NCBI RefSeq assembly: GCF_901000735.1
Contig: NC_081545.1
Span: 15,872,745-15,936,744, forward strand
DNA from: Corylus avellana
Lineage: Eukaryota > Streptophyta > Magnoliopsida > Fagales > Betulaceae
DNA length: 64,000 nucleotides
Direction of reading: 5' to 3'
In this document: positions 1-11,963 of the stretch, piece by piece
Numbering within the stretch: position 1 is the stretch's first letter
How the letters are laid out: every line of letters starts with the position of its first letter
Program-made: the position numbers and the translations under genes
Notes under the pieces: generated by a model
The model's input: only the letters and a program-made list of their open reading frames with translations
Database searches by the model: none
What the model was told of the DNA's origin: nothing

Positions 1-650
1 TCAAGAGGTTCTGGAACTCTAATCTCGTTCTAGGCTCTCCATAGACTCAAAGGGGCATCCAATTCTATTTATAGGATGAAAAAAATTAAAAGCTGAACAG
101 TTATCATGGAAAAACTAATCCAAGTAAAATCACCATACATTTTGATCCCGATCTCCAATGAATACAAACTTAGTGGCGTTGGAAAGCTGATTCCCAGATC
201 TACAACTTTGTATTTCACAAGGTTTTTCTAATATGGACGTATACTATGTCAAATCTGGCTAACAAGAGAGTTTAGACGAGCTGAAAATCCCCGCAGTGTC
301 ATGACGTCCCTTTTGACGTCAACACTCTAGTTAGGGTTTTATAGCTAACTTTCTGACACATCCAATGGCGTTAGCATTTCTATCTAACGTCTAAGTGACG
401 TTTCCAAACAAGTTCTCTTGAACCCCCATGACATCAGCACTTCTATCTGATGTGTAAGTGACGTCTAACACTGTTTATTCTTCAAAGTCTTCATAGCAAG
501 GGACAGCATCACATCTATTTGACTGCCAAGTGACGTCTTACACCAGAATACACAAAGACACGCCTTTTTTATGCCAAGACACTTGGGTGATATAAAATAG
601 ATTTACAACCAAGGTTTTGATCATCGAATGAAGACAATTTCTAAGACCTA
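1..650 (-). mobile_element. LTR-like fragment with TGACGT array
   Basis: Non-coding stretch upstream of the MIP3 exons. TGACGT occurs five times between about 302 and 538, once as the full palindrome TGACGTCA (314-321), with near-inverted spacers such as CATCAG...CTGATG. Read on the minus strand, a TATA-like CCTATAAATAG lies at about 65-77, downstream of the array, the layout of an LTR promoter. No LTR terminus, primer site or partner LTR is visible, so the class is inferred. It probably sits in the first intron or 5' flank of MIP3. Confidence 0.4.
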
Positions 651-843
651 ACAAGTTGAAACTTTTCATTTTTCTCACAATTTTTCTACTAGTTATTGAC
701 TATCCATTACAGTTGCAGTTCTGCAACTTGTTCTGCACAAATTTTTTATGTTGAAAATCTATTGATTATGTATTAACTCAACTTGTGATTATCTCAGTAC
801 ATCGCTCAGTTGATCAGTTCTAATAATTTGTCTTTGTATTTAG

Positions 844-3800
844 ATATCAGAGCACATTGAAGGTTGCACTCTTTACCTTGATGCTGGATCTACAGAAAGT
901 TTCCAATTTATTGGGGCGTTTCCTGTGTTGCTGGACCTGGGAGTATGTAGTATTTGCAGTTTGGAGAACATGTGTTCTCTTGATGTGGTAAGCTAATTGT
1001 GTCATGTGTTGCATGAACATTCTATTCTTGCTTCTGTCAACTTGTCATGAATAATTTTGAATAATTTCACACGTAACCTACTTCATGAACAAAATGTGTC
1101 CATGTCAACACTTAACTTTGGTAACATTAAGAAATATATGGGCCATGCTATGCTAGCAAATCATCTTGCAGAATACCAAATTTATTGCCCTATCTCAAGC
1201 ATGTCATAATTTCTATTTGCTTCCATCTCTAGGTGGTCGATTGGAACTCAGAGTCTGATACTGTGAAGAAAATAGTGGTCATCACATCTCGTCTGCTAAG
1301 TGATGCACATCGATATATTTTACGTTGCCTAAGCACGCATCAAGATATTCGCCGTTGTACTATTTTTACATCTATCTCAGAGGTGCTTCTTCAGAATTAG
1401 TGCTTTTGTGTTTGGTTTAATAATTTCATATTTTTTTCTTTCATCATTTTCTTCACTTGCCTGCATGTTTTTCTGTATGTTAGTTCTTATTTTCATTGTG
1501 CTTGTGAAAAATCATATAAAAATATGTTATTATGAATTCATTCATTTAACAGTTTCCAATGTGCCCTTATTTCTGTTAAAATTGTTAAAGCTAATATTAG
1601 TATATGCATGTATGGAGGCCTTGTTATAAATGGTTCCTTTTAGTATCATAGTTCTTTTGAATTTCTGTACTGATAAAATTTAATATGAATTAACATGTGC
1701 GGAATTGATGTTGTAGTCATCAGTGCCTCTAGAAATTTATTTGGAAATGACTAATGGTTTAAATTAAAAATATGATATCCATGTTGCAGCATTTGAGAGG
1801 TCATTAAATAAATTATTATTTGTCATCCATCTTGTATGTTGCTACTGAATCTTACTAAATAGCTATACCAAAATGCAGATGGCTCACTCTTCATATCCTG
1901 ATTCACCTCTGGGACCAGATGCATTTCGTGAATATGAATCCTTGCTTGTCCAAGATTATGAAGAACTTGTTAAGAAATCTTCAAAGTCTACAGAGCCAAA
2001 AGATAACAACTTACAGGAAAATTTAACCTTTGAAGACGAAGGGTGGTCACAACTCACTTCCATTGAAGAGGACATTCCTCACCTTGAAGCTAGTTCTAGT
2101 GGAAGAGATTTATATGATAATAATCTGATAGGTTGCACAGAAGATGTACAGAAAAAATTGGTTGTCTCTGTGCATCACTTCCCTATGATATTGTGTCCTT
2201 TTTCACCAAGAGTCTTTGTTTTACCTTCAGAGGGATCAATTGCTGAAGCATACTTATCAGCTGAACATGAGGATTCCCTTAGCCCTGGATTGCCTCCCTT
2301 AAGTACTGGATTACCTTCTGATGGTGATGATTTTCCTCCTGGGGCAACTCTTACAGCACATTTTCTTTACCATCTGGCTGCCAAGGTAATAAGTTCTATG
2401 CTTGCTTTTAACCTTCACATGTTTTCTTTTATTGCTATGCCAAGTTCTAACTTGTTTTATTTATTTCCTATTGTTTTTAACATCTGTGCTTATCATTTAA
2501 GTCTGGCTACATCTATTAACCCAACCTCCAAATGACTGGACAACAAGTTTCAATGGAAGTTGAAATCACTAAGGGCCCTTTAGTTCGCGAAATAGGTCTC
2601 TAGAATGGAATGACTATTCTTTTAGTTGGTAGGGACCTATTCCTTGGAATAGTTATTCCCAACATTTTTCCAAAAAAACCATAATTTTTTTTGGGTGGCC
2701 GACTTCCCACAAAAGAACCATGGTGCGGCCACTCCTAAGTTCTTTTGTGGGTGGCAAGCCACAGCTCCTACGTATCAAATTTTTTATTGTTTTTAGAAAA
2801 ATAAGAAATCATGTGGGTTTTTTTAGTAATTTTGGTTCAATTCTAATTAGGGCATATGTGTTGTCACCAAACTAAAGAATATGATAATTATTTCATTTCG
2901 TCCTCCTTCATTTTCAGTAATAACTATTTATTTTCCCAATGGAATACCCATTCCATGTACCAAGCGAGACCTAAAGCACATGGTACTAAATATTATCTTT
3001 TATATATAAAGGTCAAAATGACTAAAATACAGATATTGTTCTTTGGATCAAATGGCTTCTCCTCTCCCCTTAAACAACAGATGGAGAATAGAATCATGGG
3101 TACCAAAATATCCTTACTGTCACTTTCCTTGACATAACCTTATCAAGGAAGAAGAATGATTCCCATGAGAACATGTAAAATGTTTCTACCCCTTGAAATC
3201 GTTTTTGTTGGTCCTTTTAGGACTTGACAGGTTAATGTTCCCTGTGGTAGCTTGTTAGGTTGTTCCCTTCATGACCATGGTCCCTTTTTCTTTATTTTGT
3301 AGATGGACTTGAAAATGGAAATATTTTCCCTTGGTGATCTGTCAAAAACTGTTGGGAAGATATTGATGGACATGTCAAGTCTTTATGATGTAGGCCGTCG
3401 TAAACGATCAGCGGGGCTACTAATCATTGACCGCACACTTGATCTCCTGACCCCTTGCTGCCATGGGGATTCACTTGTTGATCGTATGTTTTCATCTTTG
3501 CCACGTAGGGAAAGAGCAACTTCCTCTACACAAATGAAAGGCTCACAAACCCAACTCAAACATGGCCCCTCTAATCTGCAGCGTGCTCCTCTTGATATTC
3601 AGATACCACTTCAAAAGATATTAAGTGAAGAAGATTGTGAAATAGATCATTTTCGACTTTTAGAAAGCATTGAAGCTTTTCTATGTGCATGGGATTCTAG
3701 TAAATCTGCTTCTGAAATTGTTGATTTAACTAATTTCAGAAGCAAAGTTAACAATGAAAGGTCACCTCACTCTGATATTGAACTATTTAGTGGCTCCTTT

Positions 3801-5498
3801 GTCTCCACTGAAAATTTTCGTGGAACACCATACTTGGAAGCTTTACTGGATAGAAGAACCAAGGATGGGGCTGTTCTGGTAAAGAAGTGGCTCCAAGAAT
3901 CTCTTCGTCGGGAAAATGTAAGTGTGAATGTGAAAACTCGTCCTGGCTTTGCTACAAAATCAGATTTGCAACCTATGATTAAAGCGCTCGCTAAAAGCCA
4001 GCCATCTCTGATGAAAAACAAAGGAATCATTCAGTTAGCAGTAGCTGCATTAGTTGCCCTTGATGAATCACATTCTGCCAGGTGGGATGCATTTATCAGT
4101 GCTGAGAAAATATTGAGTTCGTGTGCTGGAGACACAACCCAGAGTCTTGCGGCTCAAATTGTTGATCTTGTCAATAAGAGTGCTTTGATGGGATCAGATG
4201 GAGAGAAGAATGGAAAAATGAAGCCTTCACAAGGGGTACTTTCTTTTCAAGGTGCTTTGCTTCTTACAGTTATTGGATATATTTTGGCTGGTGAAAATTT
4301 CCCCACATCTGGATTGGATAGCCCTTTTTCTTGGCAAGAGGAGCATCTACTGAAAGAGGCTATTGTAGATGCTATTCTTGAAAAACCATCAATAGCAAAA
4401 CTAAAGTTTCTACATGGTCTAACAGAAGACCTTGAAGCCAACCTAAACAGGATGAGATCAGAGGAAACCAAAGAAATGTCTTCGGATCATTTACAAATTG
4501 ATGATTTCGATGATGATCAATGGGGTAGCTGGGGTGATGAAGATGCTGATACTAATAATAATAAAGAGAAAGTGTATGGTGACATGCAATTGAAGTTGGA
4601 GTTGCATGATAGGGTAGATAGCCTTTTCAGGTTTCTTCACAAGTTATCTAGCTTGAAGAGGAGAAACTTGCCATTTAGGGATGGGACATTTGCTTCAGAA
4701 AGTAATTTCAGTGGAGATCCCTATACGGGTAAAGGATTACTTTATAAGCTTCTAACAAGGGTGTTGGGCAAGTATGATGTACCTGGATTGGAGTACCATT
4801 CCTCTACTGTTGGGCGACTTTTTAAAAGTGGGTTTGGAAGATTTGGCCTTGGGCAGGTACGCTTTGGCCCCATGACTCTTTTTTTTATGTGAATCTTGCT
4901 TCAATAGTCCAAATAAGCTAATGCTGCTGCCTTTCGAAATCTGCAGGCAAAACCAAGTCTTGCCGACCAAAACGTCATTCTGATATTTGTTATTGGCGGA
5001 ATAAATGGTCTTGAGGTCTGAATTTCTTGAGCTCTTTCACATTATTTTTCTTCTGCCCTTCCTAACAGAATCTGCTCTATTGCTATGAGCAATAAAAATT
5101 CAACTAAAAGGCTCGACGGAAACGTTTTTCAGTATTTTCCGATGTTTTAGTTATACTTGGAAAACTTGGTCAACTGCAAAACATTTTCGATTAACCATAA
5201 AACATCCTTTGTTTTTCAAACCATTTTTTAGGGCATAAAACATTCCCCATTCACAGCTTTTCTGTATGGAATTGCAGTTATGTTTGCTTTTGCTTTTGCT
5301 TTTGAAAAGATTAATTTATTTTTGAAACGTAACATTGTCTTTTTGTGTCACAAGGTACGTGAAGCTCAGGAGGCTTTATCTGAAAGTGGAAGACCAGATA
5401 TTGAATTGATTATTGGTGGAACAACTTTCCTAACTCCCGATGACATGCTTGATTTACTAATTGGGAACTCCAGTTACTTTGGATCCCTTAATTTGTAA
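844..5498 (+). CDS. MIP3: MIP3, Sec1-like subunit of the MAG2/Dsl1 ER tethering complex (5'-partial)
   Basis: Sec1/Munc18-family protein equivalent to Arabidopsis MAG2-INTERACTING PROTEIN 3 (SCFD2-like), which works with MAG2, MIP1 and MIP2 at the ER in Golgi-to-ER retrograde transport and export of seed storage proteins. Six exons fit GT-AG rules and stay in phase: 844-987, 1233-1382, 1879-2385, 3303-4856, 4947-5015, 5355-5498 (stop), giving about 855 residues. Recognisable segments are ISEHIEGCTLYLDAG, the SRLLSDAHRYILRCLSTH region, PDSPLGPDAFREYESLLVQD, the Sec1 core segment LLIIDRTLDLLTPCCHGDSLVDR, cited here as LLIIDRTLDLLTP, an acidic DDFDDDQWGSWGDED patch, and the end IIGGTTFLTPDDMLDLL. 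Family members begin only some 15-20 residues before the first exon seen here, so just a short first exon is missing; I could not find it in 1-840. No frame breaks are seen. The function comes from family knowledge; the exon structure is read directly. Confidence 0.93.
2572..2985. mobile_element. hAT-like MITE in a MIP3 intron
   Basis: Lies in the 917-bp intron between MIP3 exons 3 and 4. The left end GGGCCCTTTAGTTCGCG and the reverse complement of the right end (GTGCTTTAGGTCTCGC) are diverged terminal inverted repeats, and inner GGAATA/TATTCC motifs recur at both ends. No transposase is present. I could not fix the target duplication. The hAT assignment rests on resemblance of the termini. 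Confidence 0.55.
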
Positions 5499-5842
5499 AG
5501 ATAGAGAAAGAGAGAATAAAATGAATCTGAAATGTTTACATGCTAATATTTATCTAAGTTTCAAGCAATCCAAATTAAATTTATTTTGTAGTCAAATTTC
5601 CCCCATGCTAATATATATATATTTTTTTCTCTAATTAAGTTGTAACGACTTGTTATAAATAGGGTTGGTATTCGAGCTTAGCCAAGATGAGATTTGCATT
5701 TTTGGACTCGTCTCGAGAGACTCATATAGGTGCTTAAACTCGGCTCGAACCCTAGTTGAGCTTGGGACGTTTCTTACTGAGTGGATCTCCTACGGTGCTT
5801 GAGTTGAGCTTGCAAAAAAAAAATTAAAAAATTAAAAAATTT
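5499..5842. other. MIP3 3' flank with CGAGC-rich element end
   Basis: 5499-5650 is the likely 3' UTR of MIP3, AT-rich, with no single clear polyadenylation signal. From about 5661 (TAGGGTTGGTATTCGAGC) to 5815 the sequence becomes rich in CGAGC/GCTCG motifs, the mirror image of the array at 10095-10320. It may be the left end of the same or a related element; no 8-bp target duplication links the two ends. Confidence 0.4.
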
Positions 5843-6025
5843 AGGATAAGGTATACATACCCTCCTAAAACTATCATTTAATTGGCAATGTTCATTTCAA
5901 ACTGTCAATTGAGATAATATTTTCTTTAAACTATTAAAAAATTGTTAATGTCTTGCCAAGGCCAACACAAAGAAAAAAATTACCTACAATATTTTTCAAT
6001 AAGACAAAAATACTCTTAACAATTT

Positions 6026-6059
<34 letters not shown>

Positions 6060-6264
6060 CATACCTTGATTTTTAGTTTTAAAAATATTAGTTTTAGGTT
6101 TTTTTTTTTTTTTTTTTTAACCTTAAAGTTTGATTTCATTAAAGGTACTTTCGTCATTAGGGAGATATTGACAATTTTTGATAGTTTAGAGAAGAATATT
6201 GTCTCAATTGAAAGTTTGAGGAGATGTTATTAGTTGAGGGGTATGAACTTTTTCCAAAAAATTA
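5843..6264. mobile_element. MITE with long inverted repeats
   Basis: The left arm (GGATAAGGTATACATACCC...) and the reverse complement of the right arm (GGAAAAAGTTCATACCCCTC...) pair over roughly 100 bp. The loop has a poly-A run at 6029-6056 and a poly-T run near 6100-6118. No coding capacity. Behind it, 6255-6510 contains two diverged direct copies of a segment around ATCCAAAGGAACCGAATTG and ATCCAAACGAGCCGAATTG. Confidence 0.55.
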
Positions 6265-6779
6265 TTAAGTTAAATAAACTAAAAATCCAAAGGAACCGAA
6301 TTGTTGGTTCAAAATTACTGTTAAGTTTTCAAAATAAGTTGAGACTTTACATTACATGGACATTTCCAACATAAATATTGCAAAAAAAACTTAAAAATTA
6401 AAAATTTAAATAAAATAAAAATCCAAACGAGCCGAATTGTTTATTCAAAATTATTGCCAGTGTTCAAACTAAGTATGACCTTAAAGTATGACTTTACATT
6501 ACTATGATTAGGAAATTACAAATACAATCAAATTCAAAGGAGTTTACATAAACAACAGTAAAAACTAATGGACCAAATGGCACAAATTGAATAGCAAATT
6601 CAAAGAACTTTACAATCTAAGCTTCACAAATTGAATATAAAAATAAATATTATAAAATCAAAAATTAAAACTAACATGTAAGCATAAAACTAAACAAAAA
6701 TACCGAAAAGTAAAAACTAAAACTTAAAAACTCACAAAAATGACCAACAATAAATTTTGGCAAAATTTCTAGCTACTCC

Positions 6780-7015
6780 CAGTCTATTGGTGCTGCCTGC
6801 TGCAGTGGTGAGCTTAAGTGCAGGCACACTGATTTGTCACTGGTGTTGTCTGCTGCGCTCGAGTTGACAACAGGACTGATCGAGCGTAAGTGCGCGCAAA
6901 GGAACCAGCGACTGCCTTGGGCGCAAGTGTGCTTGAGCGCAACATAGATGGGATCGAGCACAGGTGCACTAATCCGTCAGTGGTGTTGTTAGCTGTGCTG
7001 GTGCATCTGGCCTAG
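6780..7015. repeat. Degenerate GCGCTCGAGC motif array
   Basis: A run of CTCGAG/GAGCGC-type motifs in both orientations (GCGCTCGAG near 6855, GATCGAGCG near 6880, CTTGAGCGC near 6932, GATCGAGCAC near 6952) in otherwise AT-rich DNA. The same motif type lies in the Gypsy LTR at 9571. Probably a decayed LTR segment; its ends are not visible. Confidence 0.45.
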
Positions 7016-8715
7016 TGAAAGGTCCTAGGATAACGTTGAATATGGCTATGAGTGTGAGTAACGTGCTTATCACACAAGGTCTTAATCCATAATCCTTGTG
7101 TCCTAAATATATAAAATTTTCAGTTGGTAAATGGAACTGGGCATTCCCATTTGAGTAAGACTGTTACACATCAAATCATAGTGATCTACCTTGATCAAGT
7201 GAAGCAAAGACTTCAGATTAATGTGTAGGTACTGAGACCCTGAGGCATTGAACAGACTAAGGAGTTGTCTTTCCACAAAAATAATGTCTATAAGGAAAGA
7301 CAATAATTCCTTAAATACTACTTAAGACTTTGATTCTAAATTCTTAGGGAATTGTAGACTCAGAGATTGCATGTAAGTTACTTTGATGTGTCAAAGAATG
7401 AAACCTATCATTGAAATAACTTCGATATGTTGGGTAATTGCATGTAGCATTGTGTGAAAGCTTTTTCCAAGAAGGAAGTCAAATCCTTTGTCGGAAAATA
7501 AAGAGACAAGAAGTTTCCCTTGAGATAAATTTTATAGCTATTATTCTCAGAGTCTCTGGTTAGGGCATTTTGGTTGGCATACCTAAATATATACCTATGT
7601 TTTCACAAGTATGAGAATAACATAAAAATAACATAAAATCAGTGACTTAAAGATGAAGGGTTAGAGAATTAAGTAGAAGTATTCTTAGCTTTAATTCTGC
7701 TACAAAATATTTCATGAATCGATCATAAGTTAACGTTAAGTAAGCCAAATGGATTAATTGTTTAATCAGAAATATTTATTGGAGTGCAGTCACAATTATT
7801 TAATGAAATGAATTGTGATAAAAATATTGTTGCGTCACAAATGTCAGGGAGACATGATTATGAACATATTTAAGCCAATAATTAGTTTTCATTTAGGTCC
7901 CTCACCAAGTTGATGTAATTTAAGCAAAGTTAGGTTTTTCTTATTTATTGGGCTGCTTGTTTTATTTATTTAAAACATGGGCTACAGAGGTATAGTGCAT
8001 AAATGTATATATGTGAGAAGTGGGCTTAAGATAAAACCCAAAGGTCCAAGAAACAGTAGGAACGCATAAAACCAGGGAAAATTCCCTGGTCCTATGCATT
8101 GGTCTTTAAGAGATTGGGCTGGGATAAAACCCAGGGCCGAGATCCCAATGGGGAGGCGCATGTGACCAGGGAAATAAATCGTTGGCCCATGCATCACTTT
8201 ATGATGTAATGGAGGCTAGGGTTTTCTCAATTGTAGCTGTCCACTACTTCTAGTATAACTAAGAGTTTCTTTTTCTCCCTTTATCCCACATGGTTTAAAT
8301 CTCCACCTCTACTAGCATGCTAAGCCTATATATAGAGATGAACCTATGCTCTCAAATTACTCATCAAATTTCCTTGATAATTAATGTTCATAAAAACTCT
8401 GACAATTAATAGTTCTTGTGTTAACTCACTAAAAACAAAAGTTTAAGATTTAAAGAGCCATGTAAGAGCCCACACTTTCTTAGTTATTGTTAGTCATTGA
8501 TAAGAAGATATAGAGGTCATGTTATTCCTAAGATATGTTGTGTTCTTAGATAAGGAAGAACGTGTTTGTGGAGAAAGAAGAAGCAAAAAGCTTTTTCCCA
8601 AAGCCAGGTGTGACTGTTGATATTCAAGTAAGTGTACTTCGTTCTTGCGATTTAATTTTAAATAGCAACTGTTCATCACATGTTTTTCTTGGGATGAGAA
8701 TTTGAATTTTTCATT
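7016..8715. other. Probable decayed retroelement flank
   Basis: No coding region is supported. A TATA-like TATATATAGAG at about 8329, with pyrimidine-rich and leader-like sequence downstream, resembles the promoter and R/U5 part of an LTR in plus orientation; the Copia pol fragment that follows agrees with that. Otherwise I see nothing definite. Confidence 0.3.
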
Positions 8716-9330
8716 GTGCAATCTCTAATTTGCATACCTATTCCTAGCAGTGTGAAGATTCGACTTTTTTTGGGAATCGGCCAAATAGAAGGGTGTACGC
8801 TCAAACGATGCACCATGACACTAACTCATCCAGAGATAGCATTCAAGGTAAATCAATTATGTTACTACATGAATTCTCCAACAATCAACTACAAAATGAG
8901 TTCGACTCTGTTTGGAATTGCGATTTAAAAATAACGATTTTAAAACTTGTGATTTGAAAAATAGATTGTTCAAAACGTACTTGAGCATTTGGTAAAATCA
9001 TAGTTTGACCTTTAAAATCACAATTTATCCTTTAAAATAGTGCATTTTTAAAAACACTCCCCCTCACTTGCAAATTGAAAACACATATTTTTCTACATTT
9101 TCAAATTGCAATTTTTTGTGATTTTAGTTTAAAATCACACTTTTAAAATGAAAAATTGTAATGCTAAATGCCCTCTTAAGACTACTTCTAAAGGCTCCCT
9201 TCATAATGGCCTCTTCTTCAGCAAAGGATCCTTATAGCAAAATGCATTATGCTATTCCCCTTTCACAAAAATTTTCATACAAACTAACATAGAAATTCTT
9301 TTAACATGACCCATCTAACACAGATGCAGT
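8716..9330 (+). pseudogene. Copia pol (RNase H region) fragment interrupted by a MITE
   Basis: The frame at about 8815-8895 reads MTLTHPEIAFKVNQLC and then YYMNSP, matching the TRPDIAFAVN...YMxxPT segment near the end of Copia polyproteins. After the MITE at 8897-9180 the match resumes (TTSKGSLHNGLFF, compare LKGTxxHGL). Stops and frame changes follow quickly. Plus strand, non-functional. The segment up to about 9330 gives no further recognisable protein. Confidence 0.65.
8897..9180. mobile_element. MITE inserted in Copia fragment
   Basis: The left end CTGTTTGGAATTGCGATTT and the reverse complement of the right end (GGGCATTTAGCATTACAA) are diverged inverted repeats. The interior is full of short AAAATCACAATTT inverted blocks. 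It splits a Copia reading frame that resumes on the far side, which fixes it as an insertion. A related element lies at 40905-41135 (TTTGTTTGGAATTGC ... CATCCAAACATGTCC). Confidence 0.6.
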
Positions 9331-9539
9331 GGCACTCTGGATTGGATAACATGAACTTTGCATAATGTTTGTGGGTAACATTCCTGGAAAACCCTCACGA
9401 GACTTTACTCGTCCTCTAGGGAATGCCTAGGGGTTTAAAAAGTTTGTTGCATATGCTAAATGCAATCGTACATCCCACGAAAGATGGATTTATCTTTTTT
9501 CTTTTCTGTTTTTCATTTTGTTTTTAGTTTCGTATTGCT

Positions 9540-9845
9540 AAAGGATTAGCAATATGTAAGTTTGGGGGTGTGATAAGTGCTAAAATATTCATATTTTAGC
9601 CCCTTAATTTACATTTGTTAATTTTTTTTTAGTTTTGTTAGTTTGTACAATTTTACTTCATTTTTGTGTTTTATGTCTTTTTATAGGTTTTTTGAGGAAA
9701 ATGAAGTAATTCTGGAAGTATCGGGCTTAAAGAAAAAAAATTGGGAAAAAGCTAGAAGTCTTGGATCAAGAGGTAGTGCGCTCAAGTGTGCTACACATAT
9801 GCGCTCGAGCGTATATAAATTATCTAGTGATAATATTTTTAGTAA
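9540..9845 (+). mobile_element. Gypsy-type polypurine tract and start of LTR
   Basis: A purine tract (AAGTTTGGGGGTG) is followed at 9571 by TGATAAGTGCTAAAATATTC, a start I associate with Gypsy (Tat/Athila-like) LTRs. A short array of CGCTC motifs (GCGCTCAAGTG, GCGCTCGAGCG, about 9778-9811) abuts the TATA-like box TATATAAAT (about 9810). The rest of the LTR is lost in AT repeats. 9331-9540 would be the 3' internal region; no protein is recognised there. Confidence 0.55.
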
Positions 9846-9925
9846 ATGACACAATAACTTGTACCATATGATTATATCATATGATAAAATGATTAATGAT
9901 AATATCAAATATTTCTTATTATTTA

Positions 9926-9926
9926 C

Positions 9927-10010
<84 letters not shown>
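9926..10010. repeat. (AT)n(GT)n(AT)n microsatellite
   Basis: Compound dinucleotide repeat: TA units, then about twelve GT units, then about twenty TA units. It is self-complementary and prone to cruciform formation and length change. Confidence 0.95.
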
Positions 10011-10013
<3 letters not shown>

Positions 10014-10094
10014 ACATATGCATAAATAACAAAAAATAAAGGTATATAATATATTTGTTATTATTGGGCAATGTTTACTATATATTGTTATTTG

Positions 10095-10320
10095 TTACTT
10101 ATTAAAAAATATACGAGCCGAGCCTAATAAACGAGACGAGCCTTATACGAGCTTGCTCATGAGCTATTCATGAGTTGAGCCGAACTTGCTTCGTTTAATA
10201 TTCGAGCCAGCATTCGTGTTCACGAAACACTTCATTTAATATTTGAGTCGAGCACGAGCCGAACTTATGTGAGCCGAGCCCGAACTCACTCACGAGCGGC
10301 TCGCTCTCTTAACACCCCTA
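10095..10320. mobile_element. hAT-like element end with CGAGCC subterminal array
   Basis: About ten copies of GAGCCGAGC, ACGAGCC or CTCGC-type motifs end at the terminus CTCTTAACACCCCTA (about 10306-10320). The CACCCCTA end is shared with the hAT element at 27265-28630. It may pair with the CGAGC-rich end at 5661. No transposase is seen between them. Confidence 0.5.
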
Positions 10321-10756
10321 GTTGGAAATGCTCCAACAATCTTTCTATTTTATTCCATCTTCAGATGTATTTTTTTTATTTATAATCACCCCTTCAAAGC
10401 TTCGAGGTGATTATAATTAGCTATAACTAATTTTTCTAACAACAATATACCACGTGGAAAAGTTGTAAGATAGAGGAAGAAAGGCAATTAAGCTCGCCTC
10501 ACAGCAGGTCCCCCTTTCAATCCGCTACTACGGATCTTGCGCGGATTTTGCATGCATGGGTTAAGATTCTCATTGTGGAAATTGACCAGAAAATGTTTCT
10601 AACATTGTCTAACAAAAGATTCCGATGAAAAATCAAATCATTGCATGCCTATGGATAAGAAATTCATGCCGTCCTCATTTATTTTTTTATCATTGACCAA
10701 CACCATTTTGGACCCAATAGACTATTTGATTTTTCATCCCCATTTCTTGAAAGAGT

Positions 10757-10985
10757 CATGCTATTTAGTAAATTATTATACACTGTGATATAACTTAATA
10801 ATGTAGTATTTAAAATTAGTCATTAGATTTGTACTTAAAAAAGGCTAATTTTTATTATTATTATGTCATTTTAGTTGTACGTCAGCCATATAACAGTCTA
10901 ATAAATAATATTACTCATTTATTTTTAGATAATGTTATTTAATAGACTGTTATACAACTATAATATAACTATAATAACTTTAGCA
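10757..10985. mobile_element. MITE and an adjacent second partial copy
   Basis: The left arm GCTATTTAGTAAATTATTAT and the reverse complement of the right arm (ATTATTTATTAGACTGTTAT) give an element at about 10757-10917. A second left arm (TGTTATTTAATAGACTGTTA) starts at about 10930. The same family recurs at 41332-41509 and as single arms near 42100 and 63475. Confidence 0.6.
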
Positions 10986-11400
10986 GTGAAAATAAGCCAT
11001 TGATTTTTTTTACAAGCACTTGTTGATTCAAAATATTTTAAACTAATTAAATATTATTTCTTTATAAAATAAAAGTTTCCTACTTGCCCTCGGATATTTT
11101 ACAAAATACCAACACAGTTCCAATAAAAGGCAAAGAGAGGAGAGTGAAATATTGTGTTTAAATAATATATATGAAAGCTATAGGGGAGCTTGTTTATTGG
11201 GTAGCGCTATATCATATCCAATGTTTAGGAAGATGGTGTAAGTGATTTTTTAGTTGATTTTTTTAGATTTTTCCTATTTTTAAAGAAAAACAATAGCTTT
11301 AAAATAATGCCCTCCGTGAAACTAGAGTAGGCTTTAAGAGAACTACTCTAGAAGCCCTTTGAGGTCAACTCAATAAAATGGCCATAGCCCATTTTAATTC
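10986..11400. other. Unassigned intergenic DNA
   Basis: AT-rich; I see no gene or clear element between the MITE pair and the Gypsy fragment. Confidence 0.4.
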
Positions 11401-11403
11401 TTT

Positions 11404-11770
11404 AAAAGCAGCCTTTGTTCCACCCAAAATTTTCCTTCTTTAGTAACTCAGTCAAAGGAGCCGCAATAAGCATATAATTCCGTACATATTTGCAGTAATA
11501 ACCCTTGAGACCCAAAAATTCTTGGAGTTCCATAATGAATTTTGGTTTGGGCCAAGATTGCGTTTGCTTCAATTTCAAGATCATCCACCTTCATAGGAAA
11601 CAATGTGGCCCAAATAGTCCACCTCACAAGCCCCAGTTACACATTTGGAGGGCTCTACAAAAAAATTAATGAGCACTTAATACCTCTAAAACTCCTTGGA
11701 GATGGTCCATATGCTCTTCCCACCTTTTACTGTCAATTAGGATATCATAAAATAATAATAATAATAATAA
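11404..11770 (-). pseudogene. Gypsy pol fragment (RT / RNase H junction)
   Basis: Minus-strand frames read DILIDSKRWEEHMDHLQGVL, then after a stop and frame changes SKC-like and GHIV-like remnants, then PKFIMELQEFLGLKGYY and IAAPLTELLKK. These match the end of Ty3/Gypsy reverse transcriptase and the start of RNase H. It has several stops and an ATT/AAT microsatellite at 11750-11775. It ends only some 190 bp beyond the YJU2 stop codon, so it may lie in or next to that gene's 3' UTR. Confidence 0.75.
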
Positions 11771-11963
11771 TAACAAAAACTTTACATAAATAGGGCCAAA
11801 AATGAAATACTCTAGTGTTGAAGGATGACAAACAGTAGTTGATATTGTCACGTCAACATTGTTAGCTAGTTGTGAGATACAAATGTGGAATATAGCTTTA
11901 CTCTTATCATAAATGAATTTTCTAACGATCTTGGGAAAGAAAGTAATGGTTATACAATCACCA

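Noticed and set aside
3767..4471. Minus-strand frames within MIP3 exon 4
   Set aside because: Complement of a long conserved coding exon.
5661..10320. One 4.7-kb hAT element joining the two CGAGC-rich ends
   Set aside because: The two ends face each other, but no 8-bp target duplication matches and no transposase lies between; kept only as a possibility.
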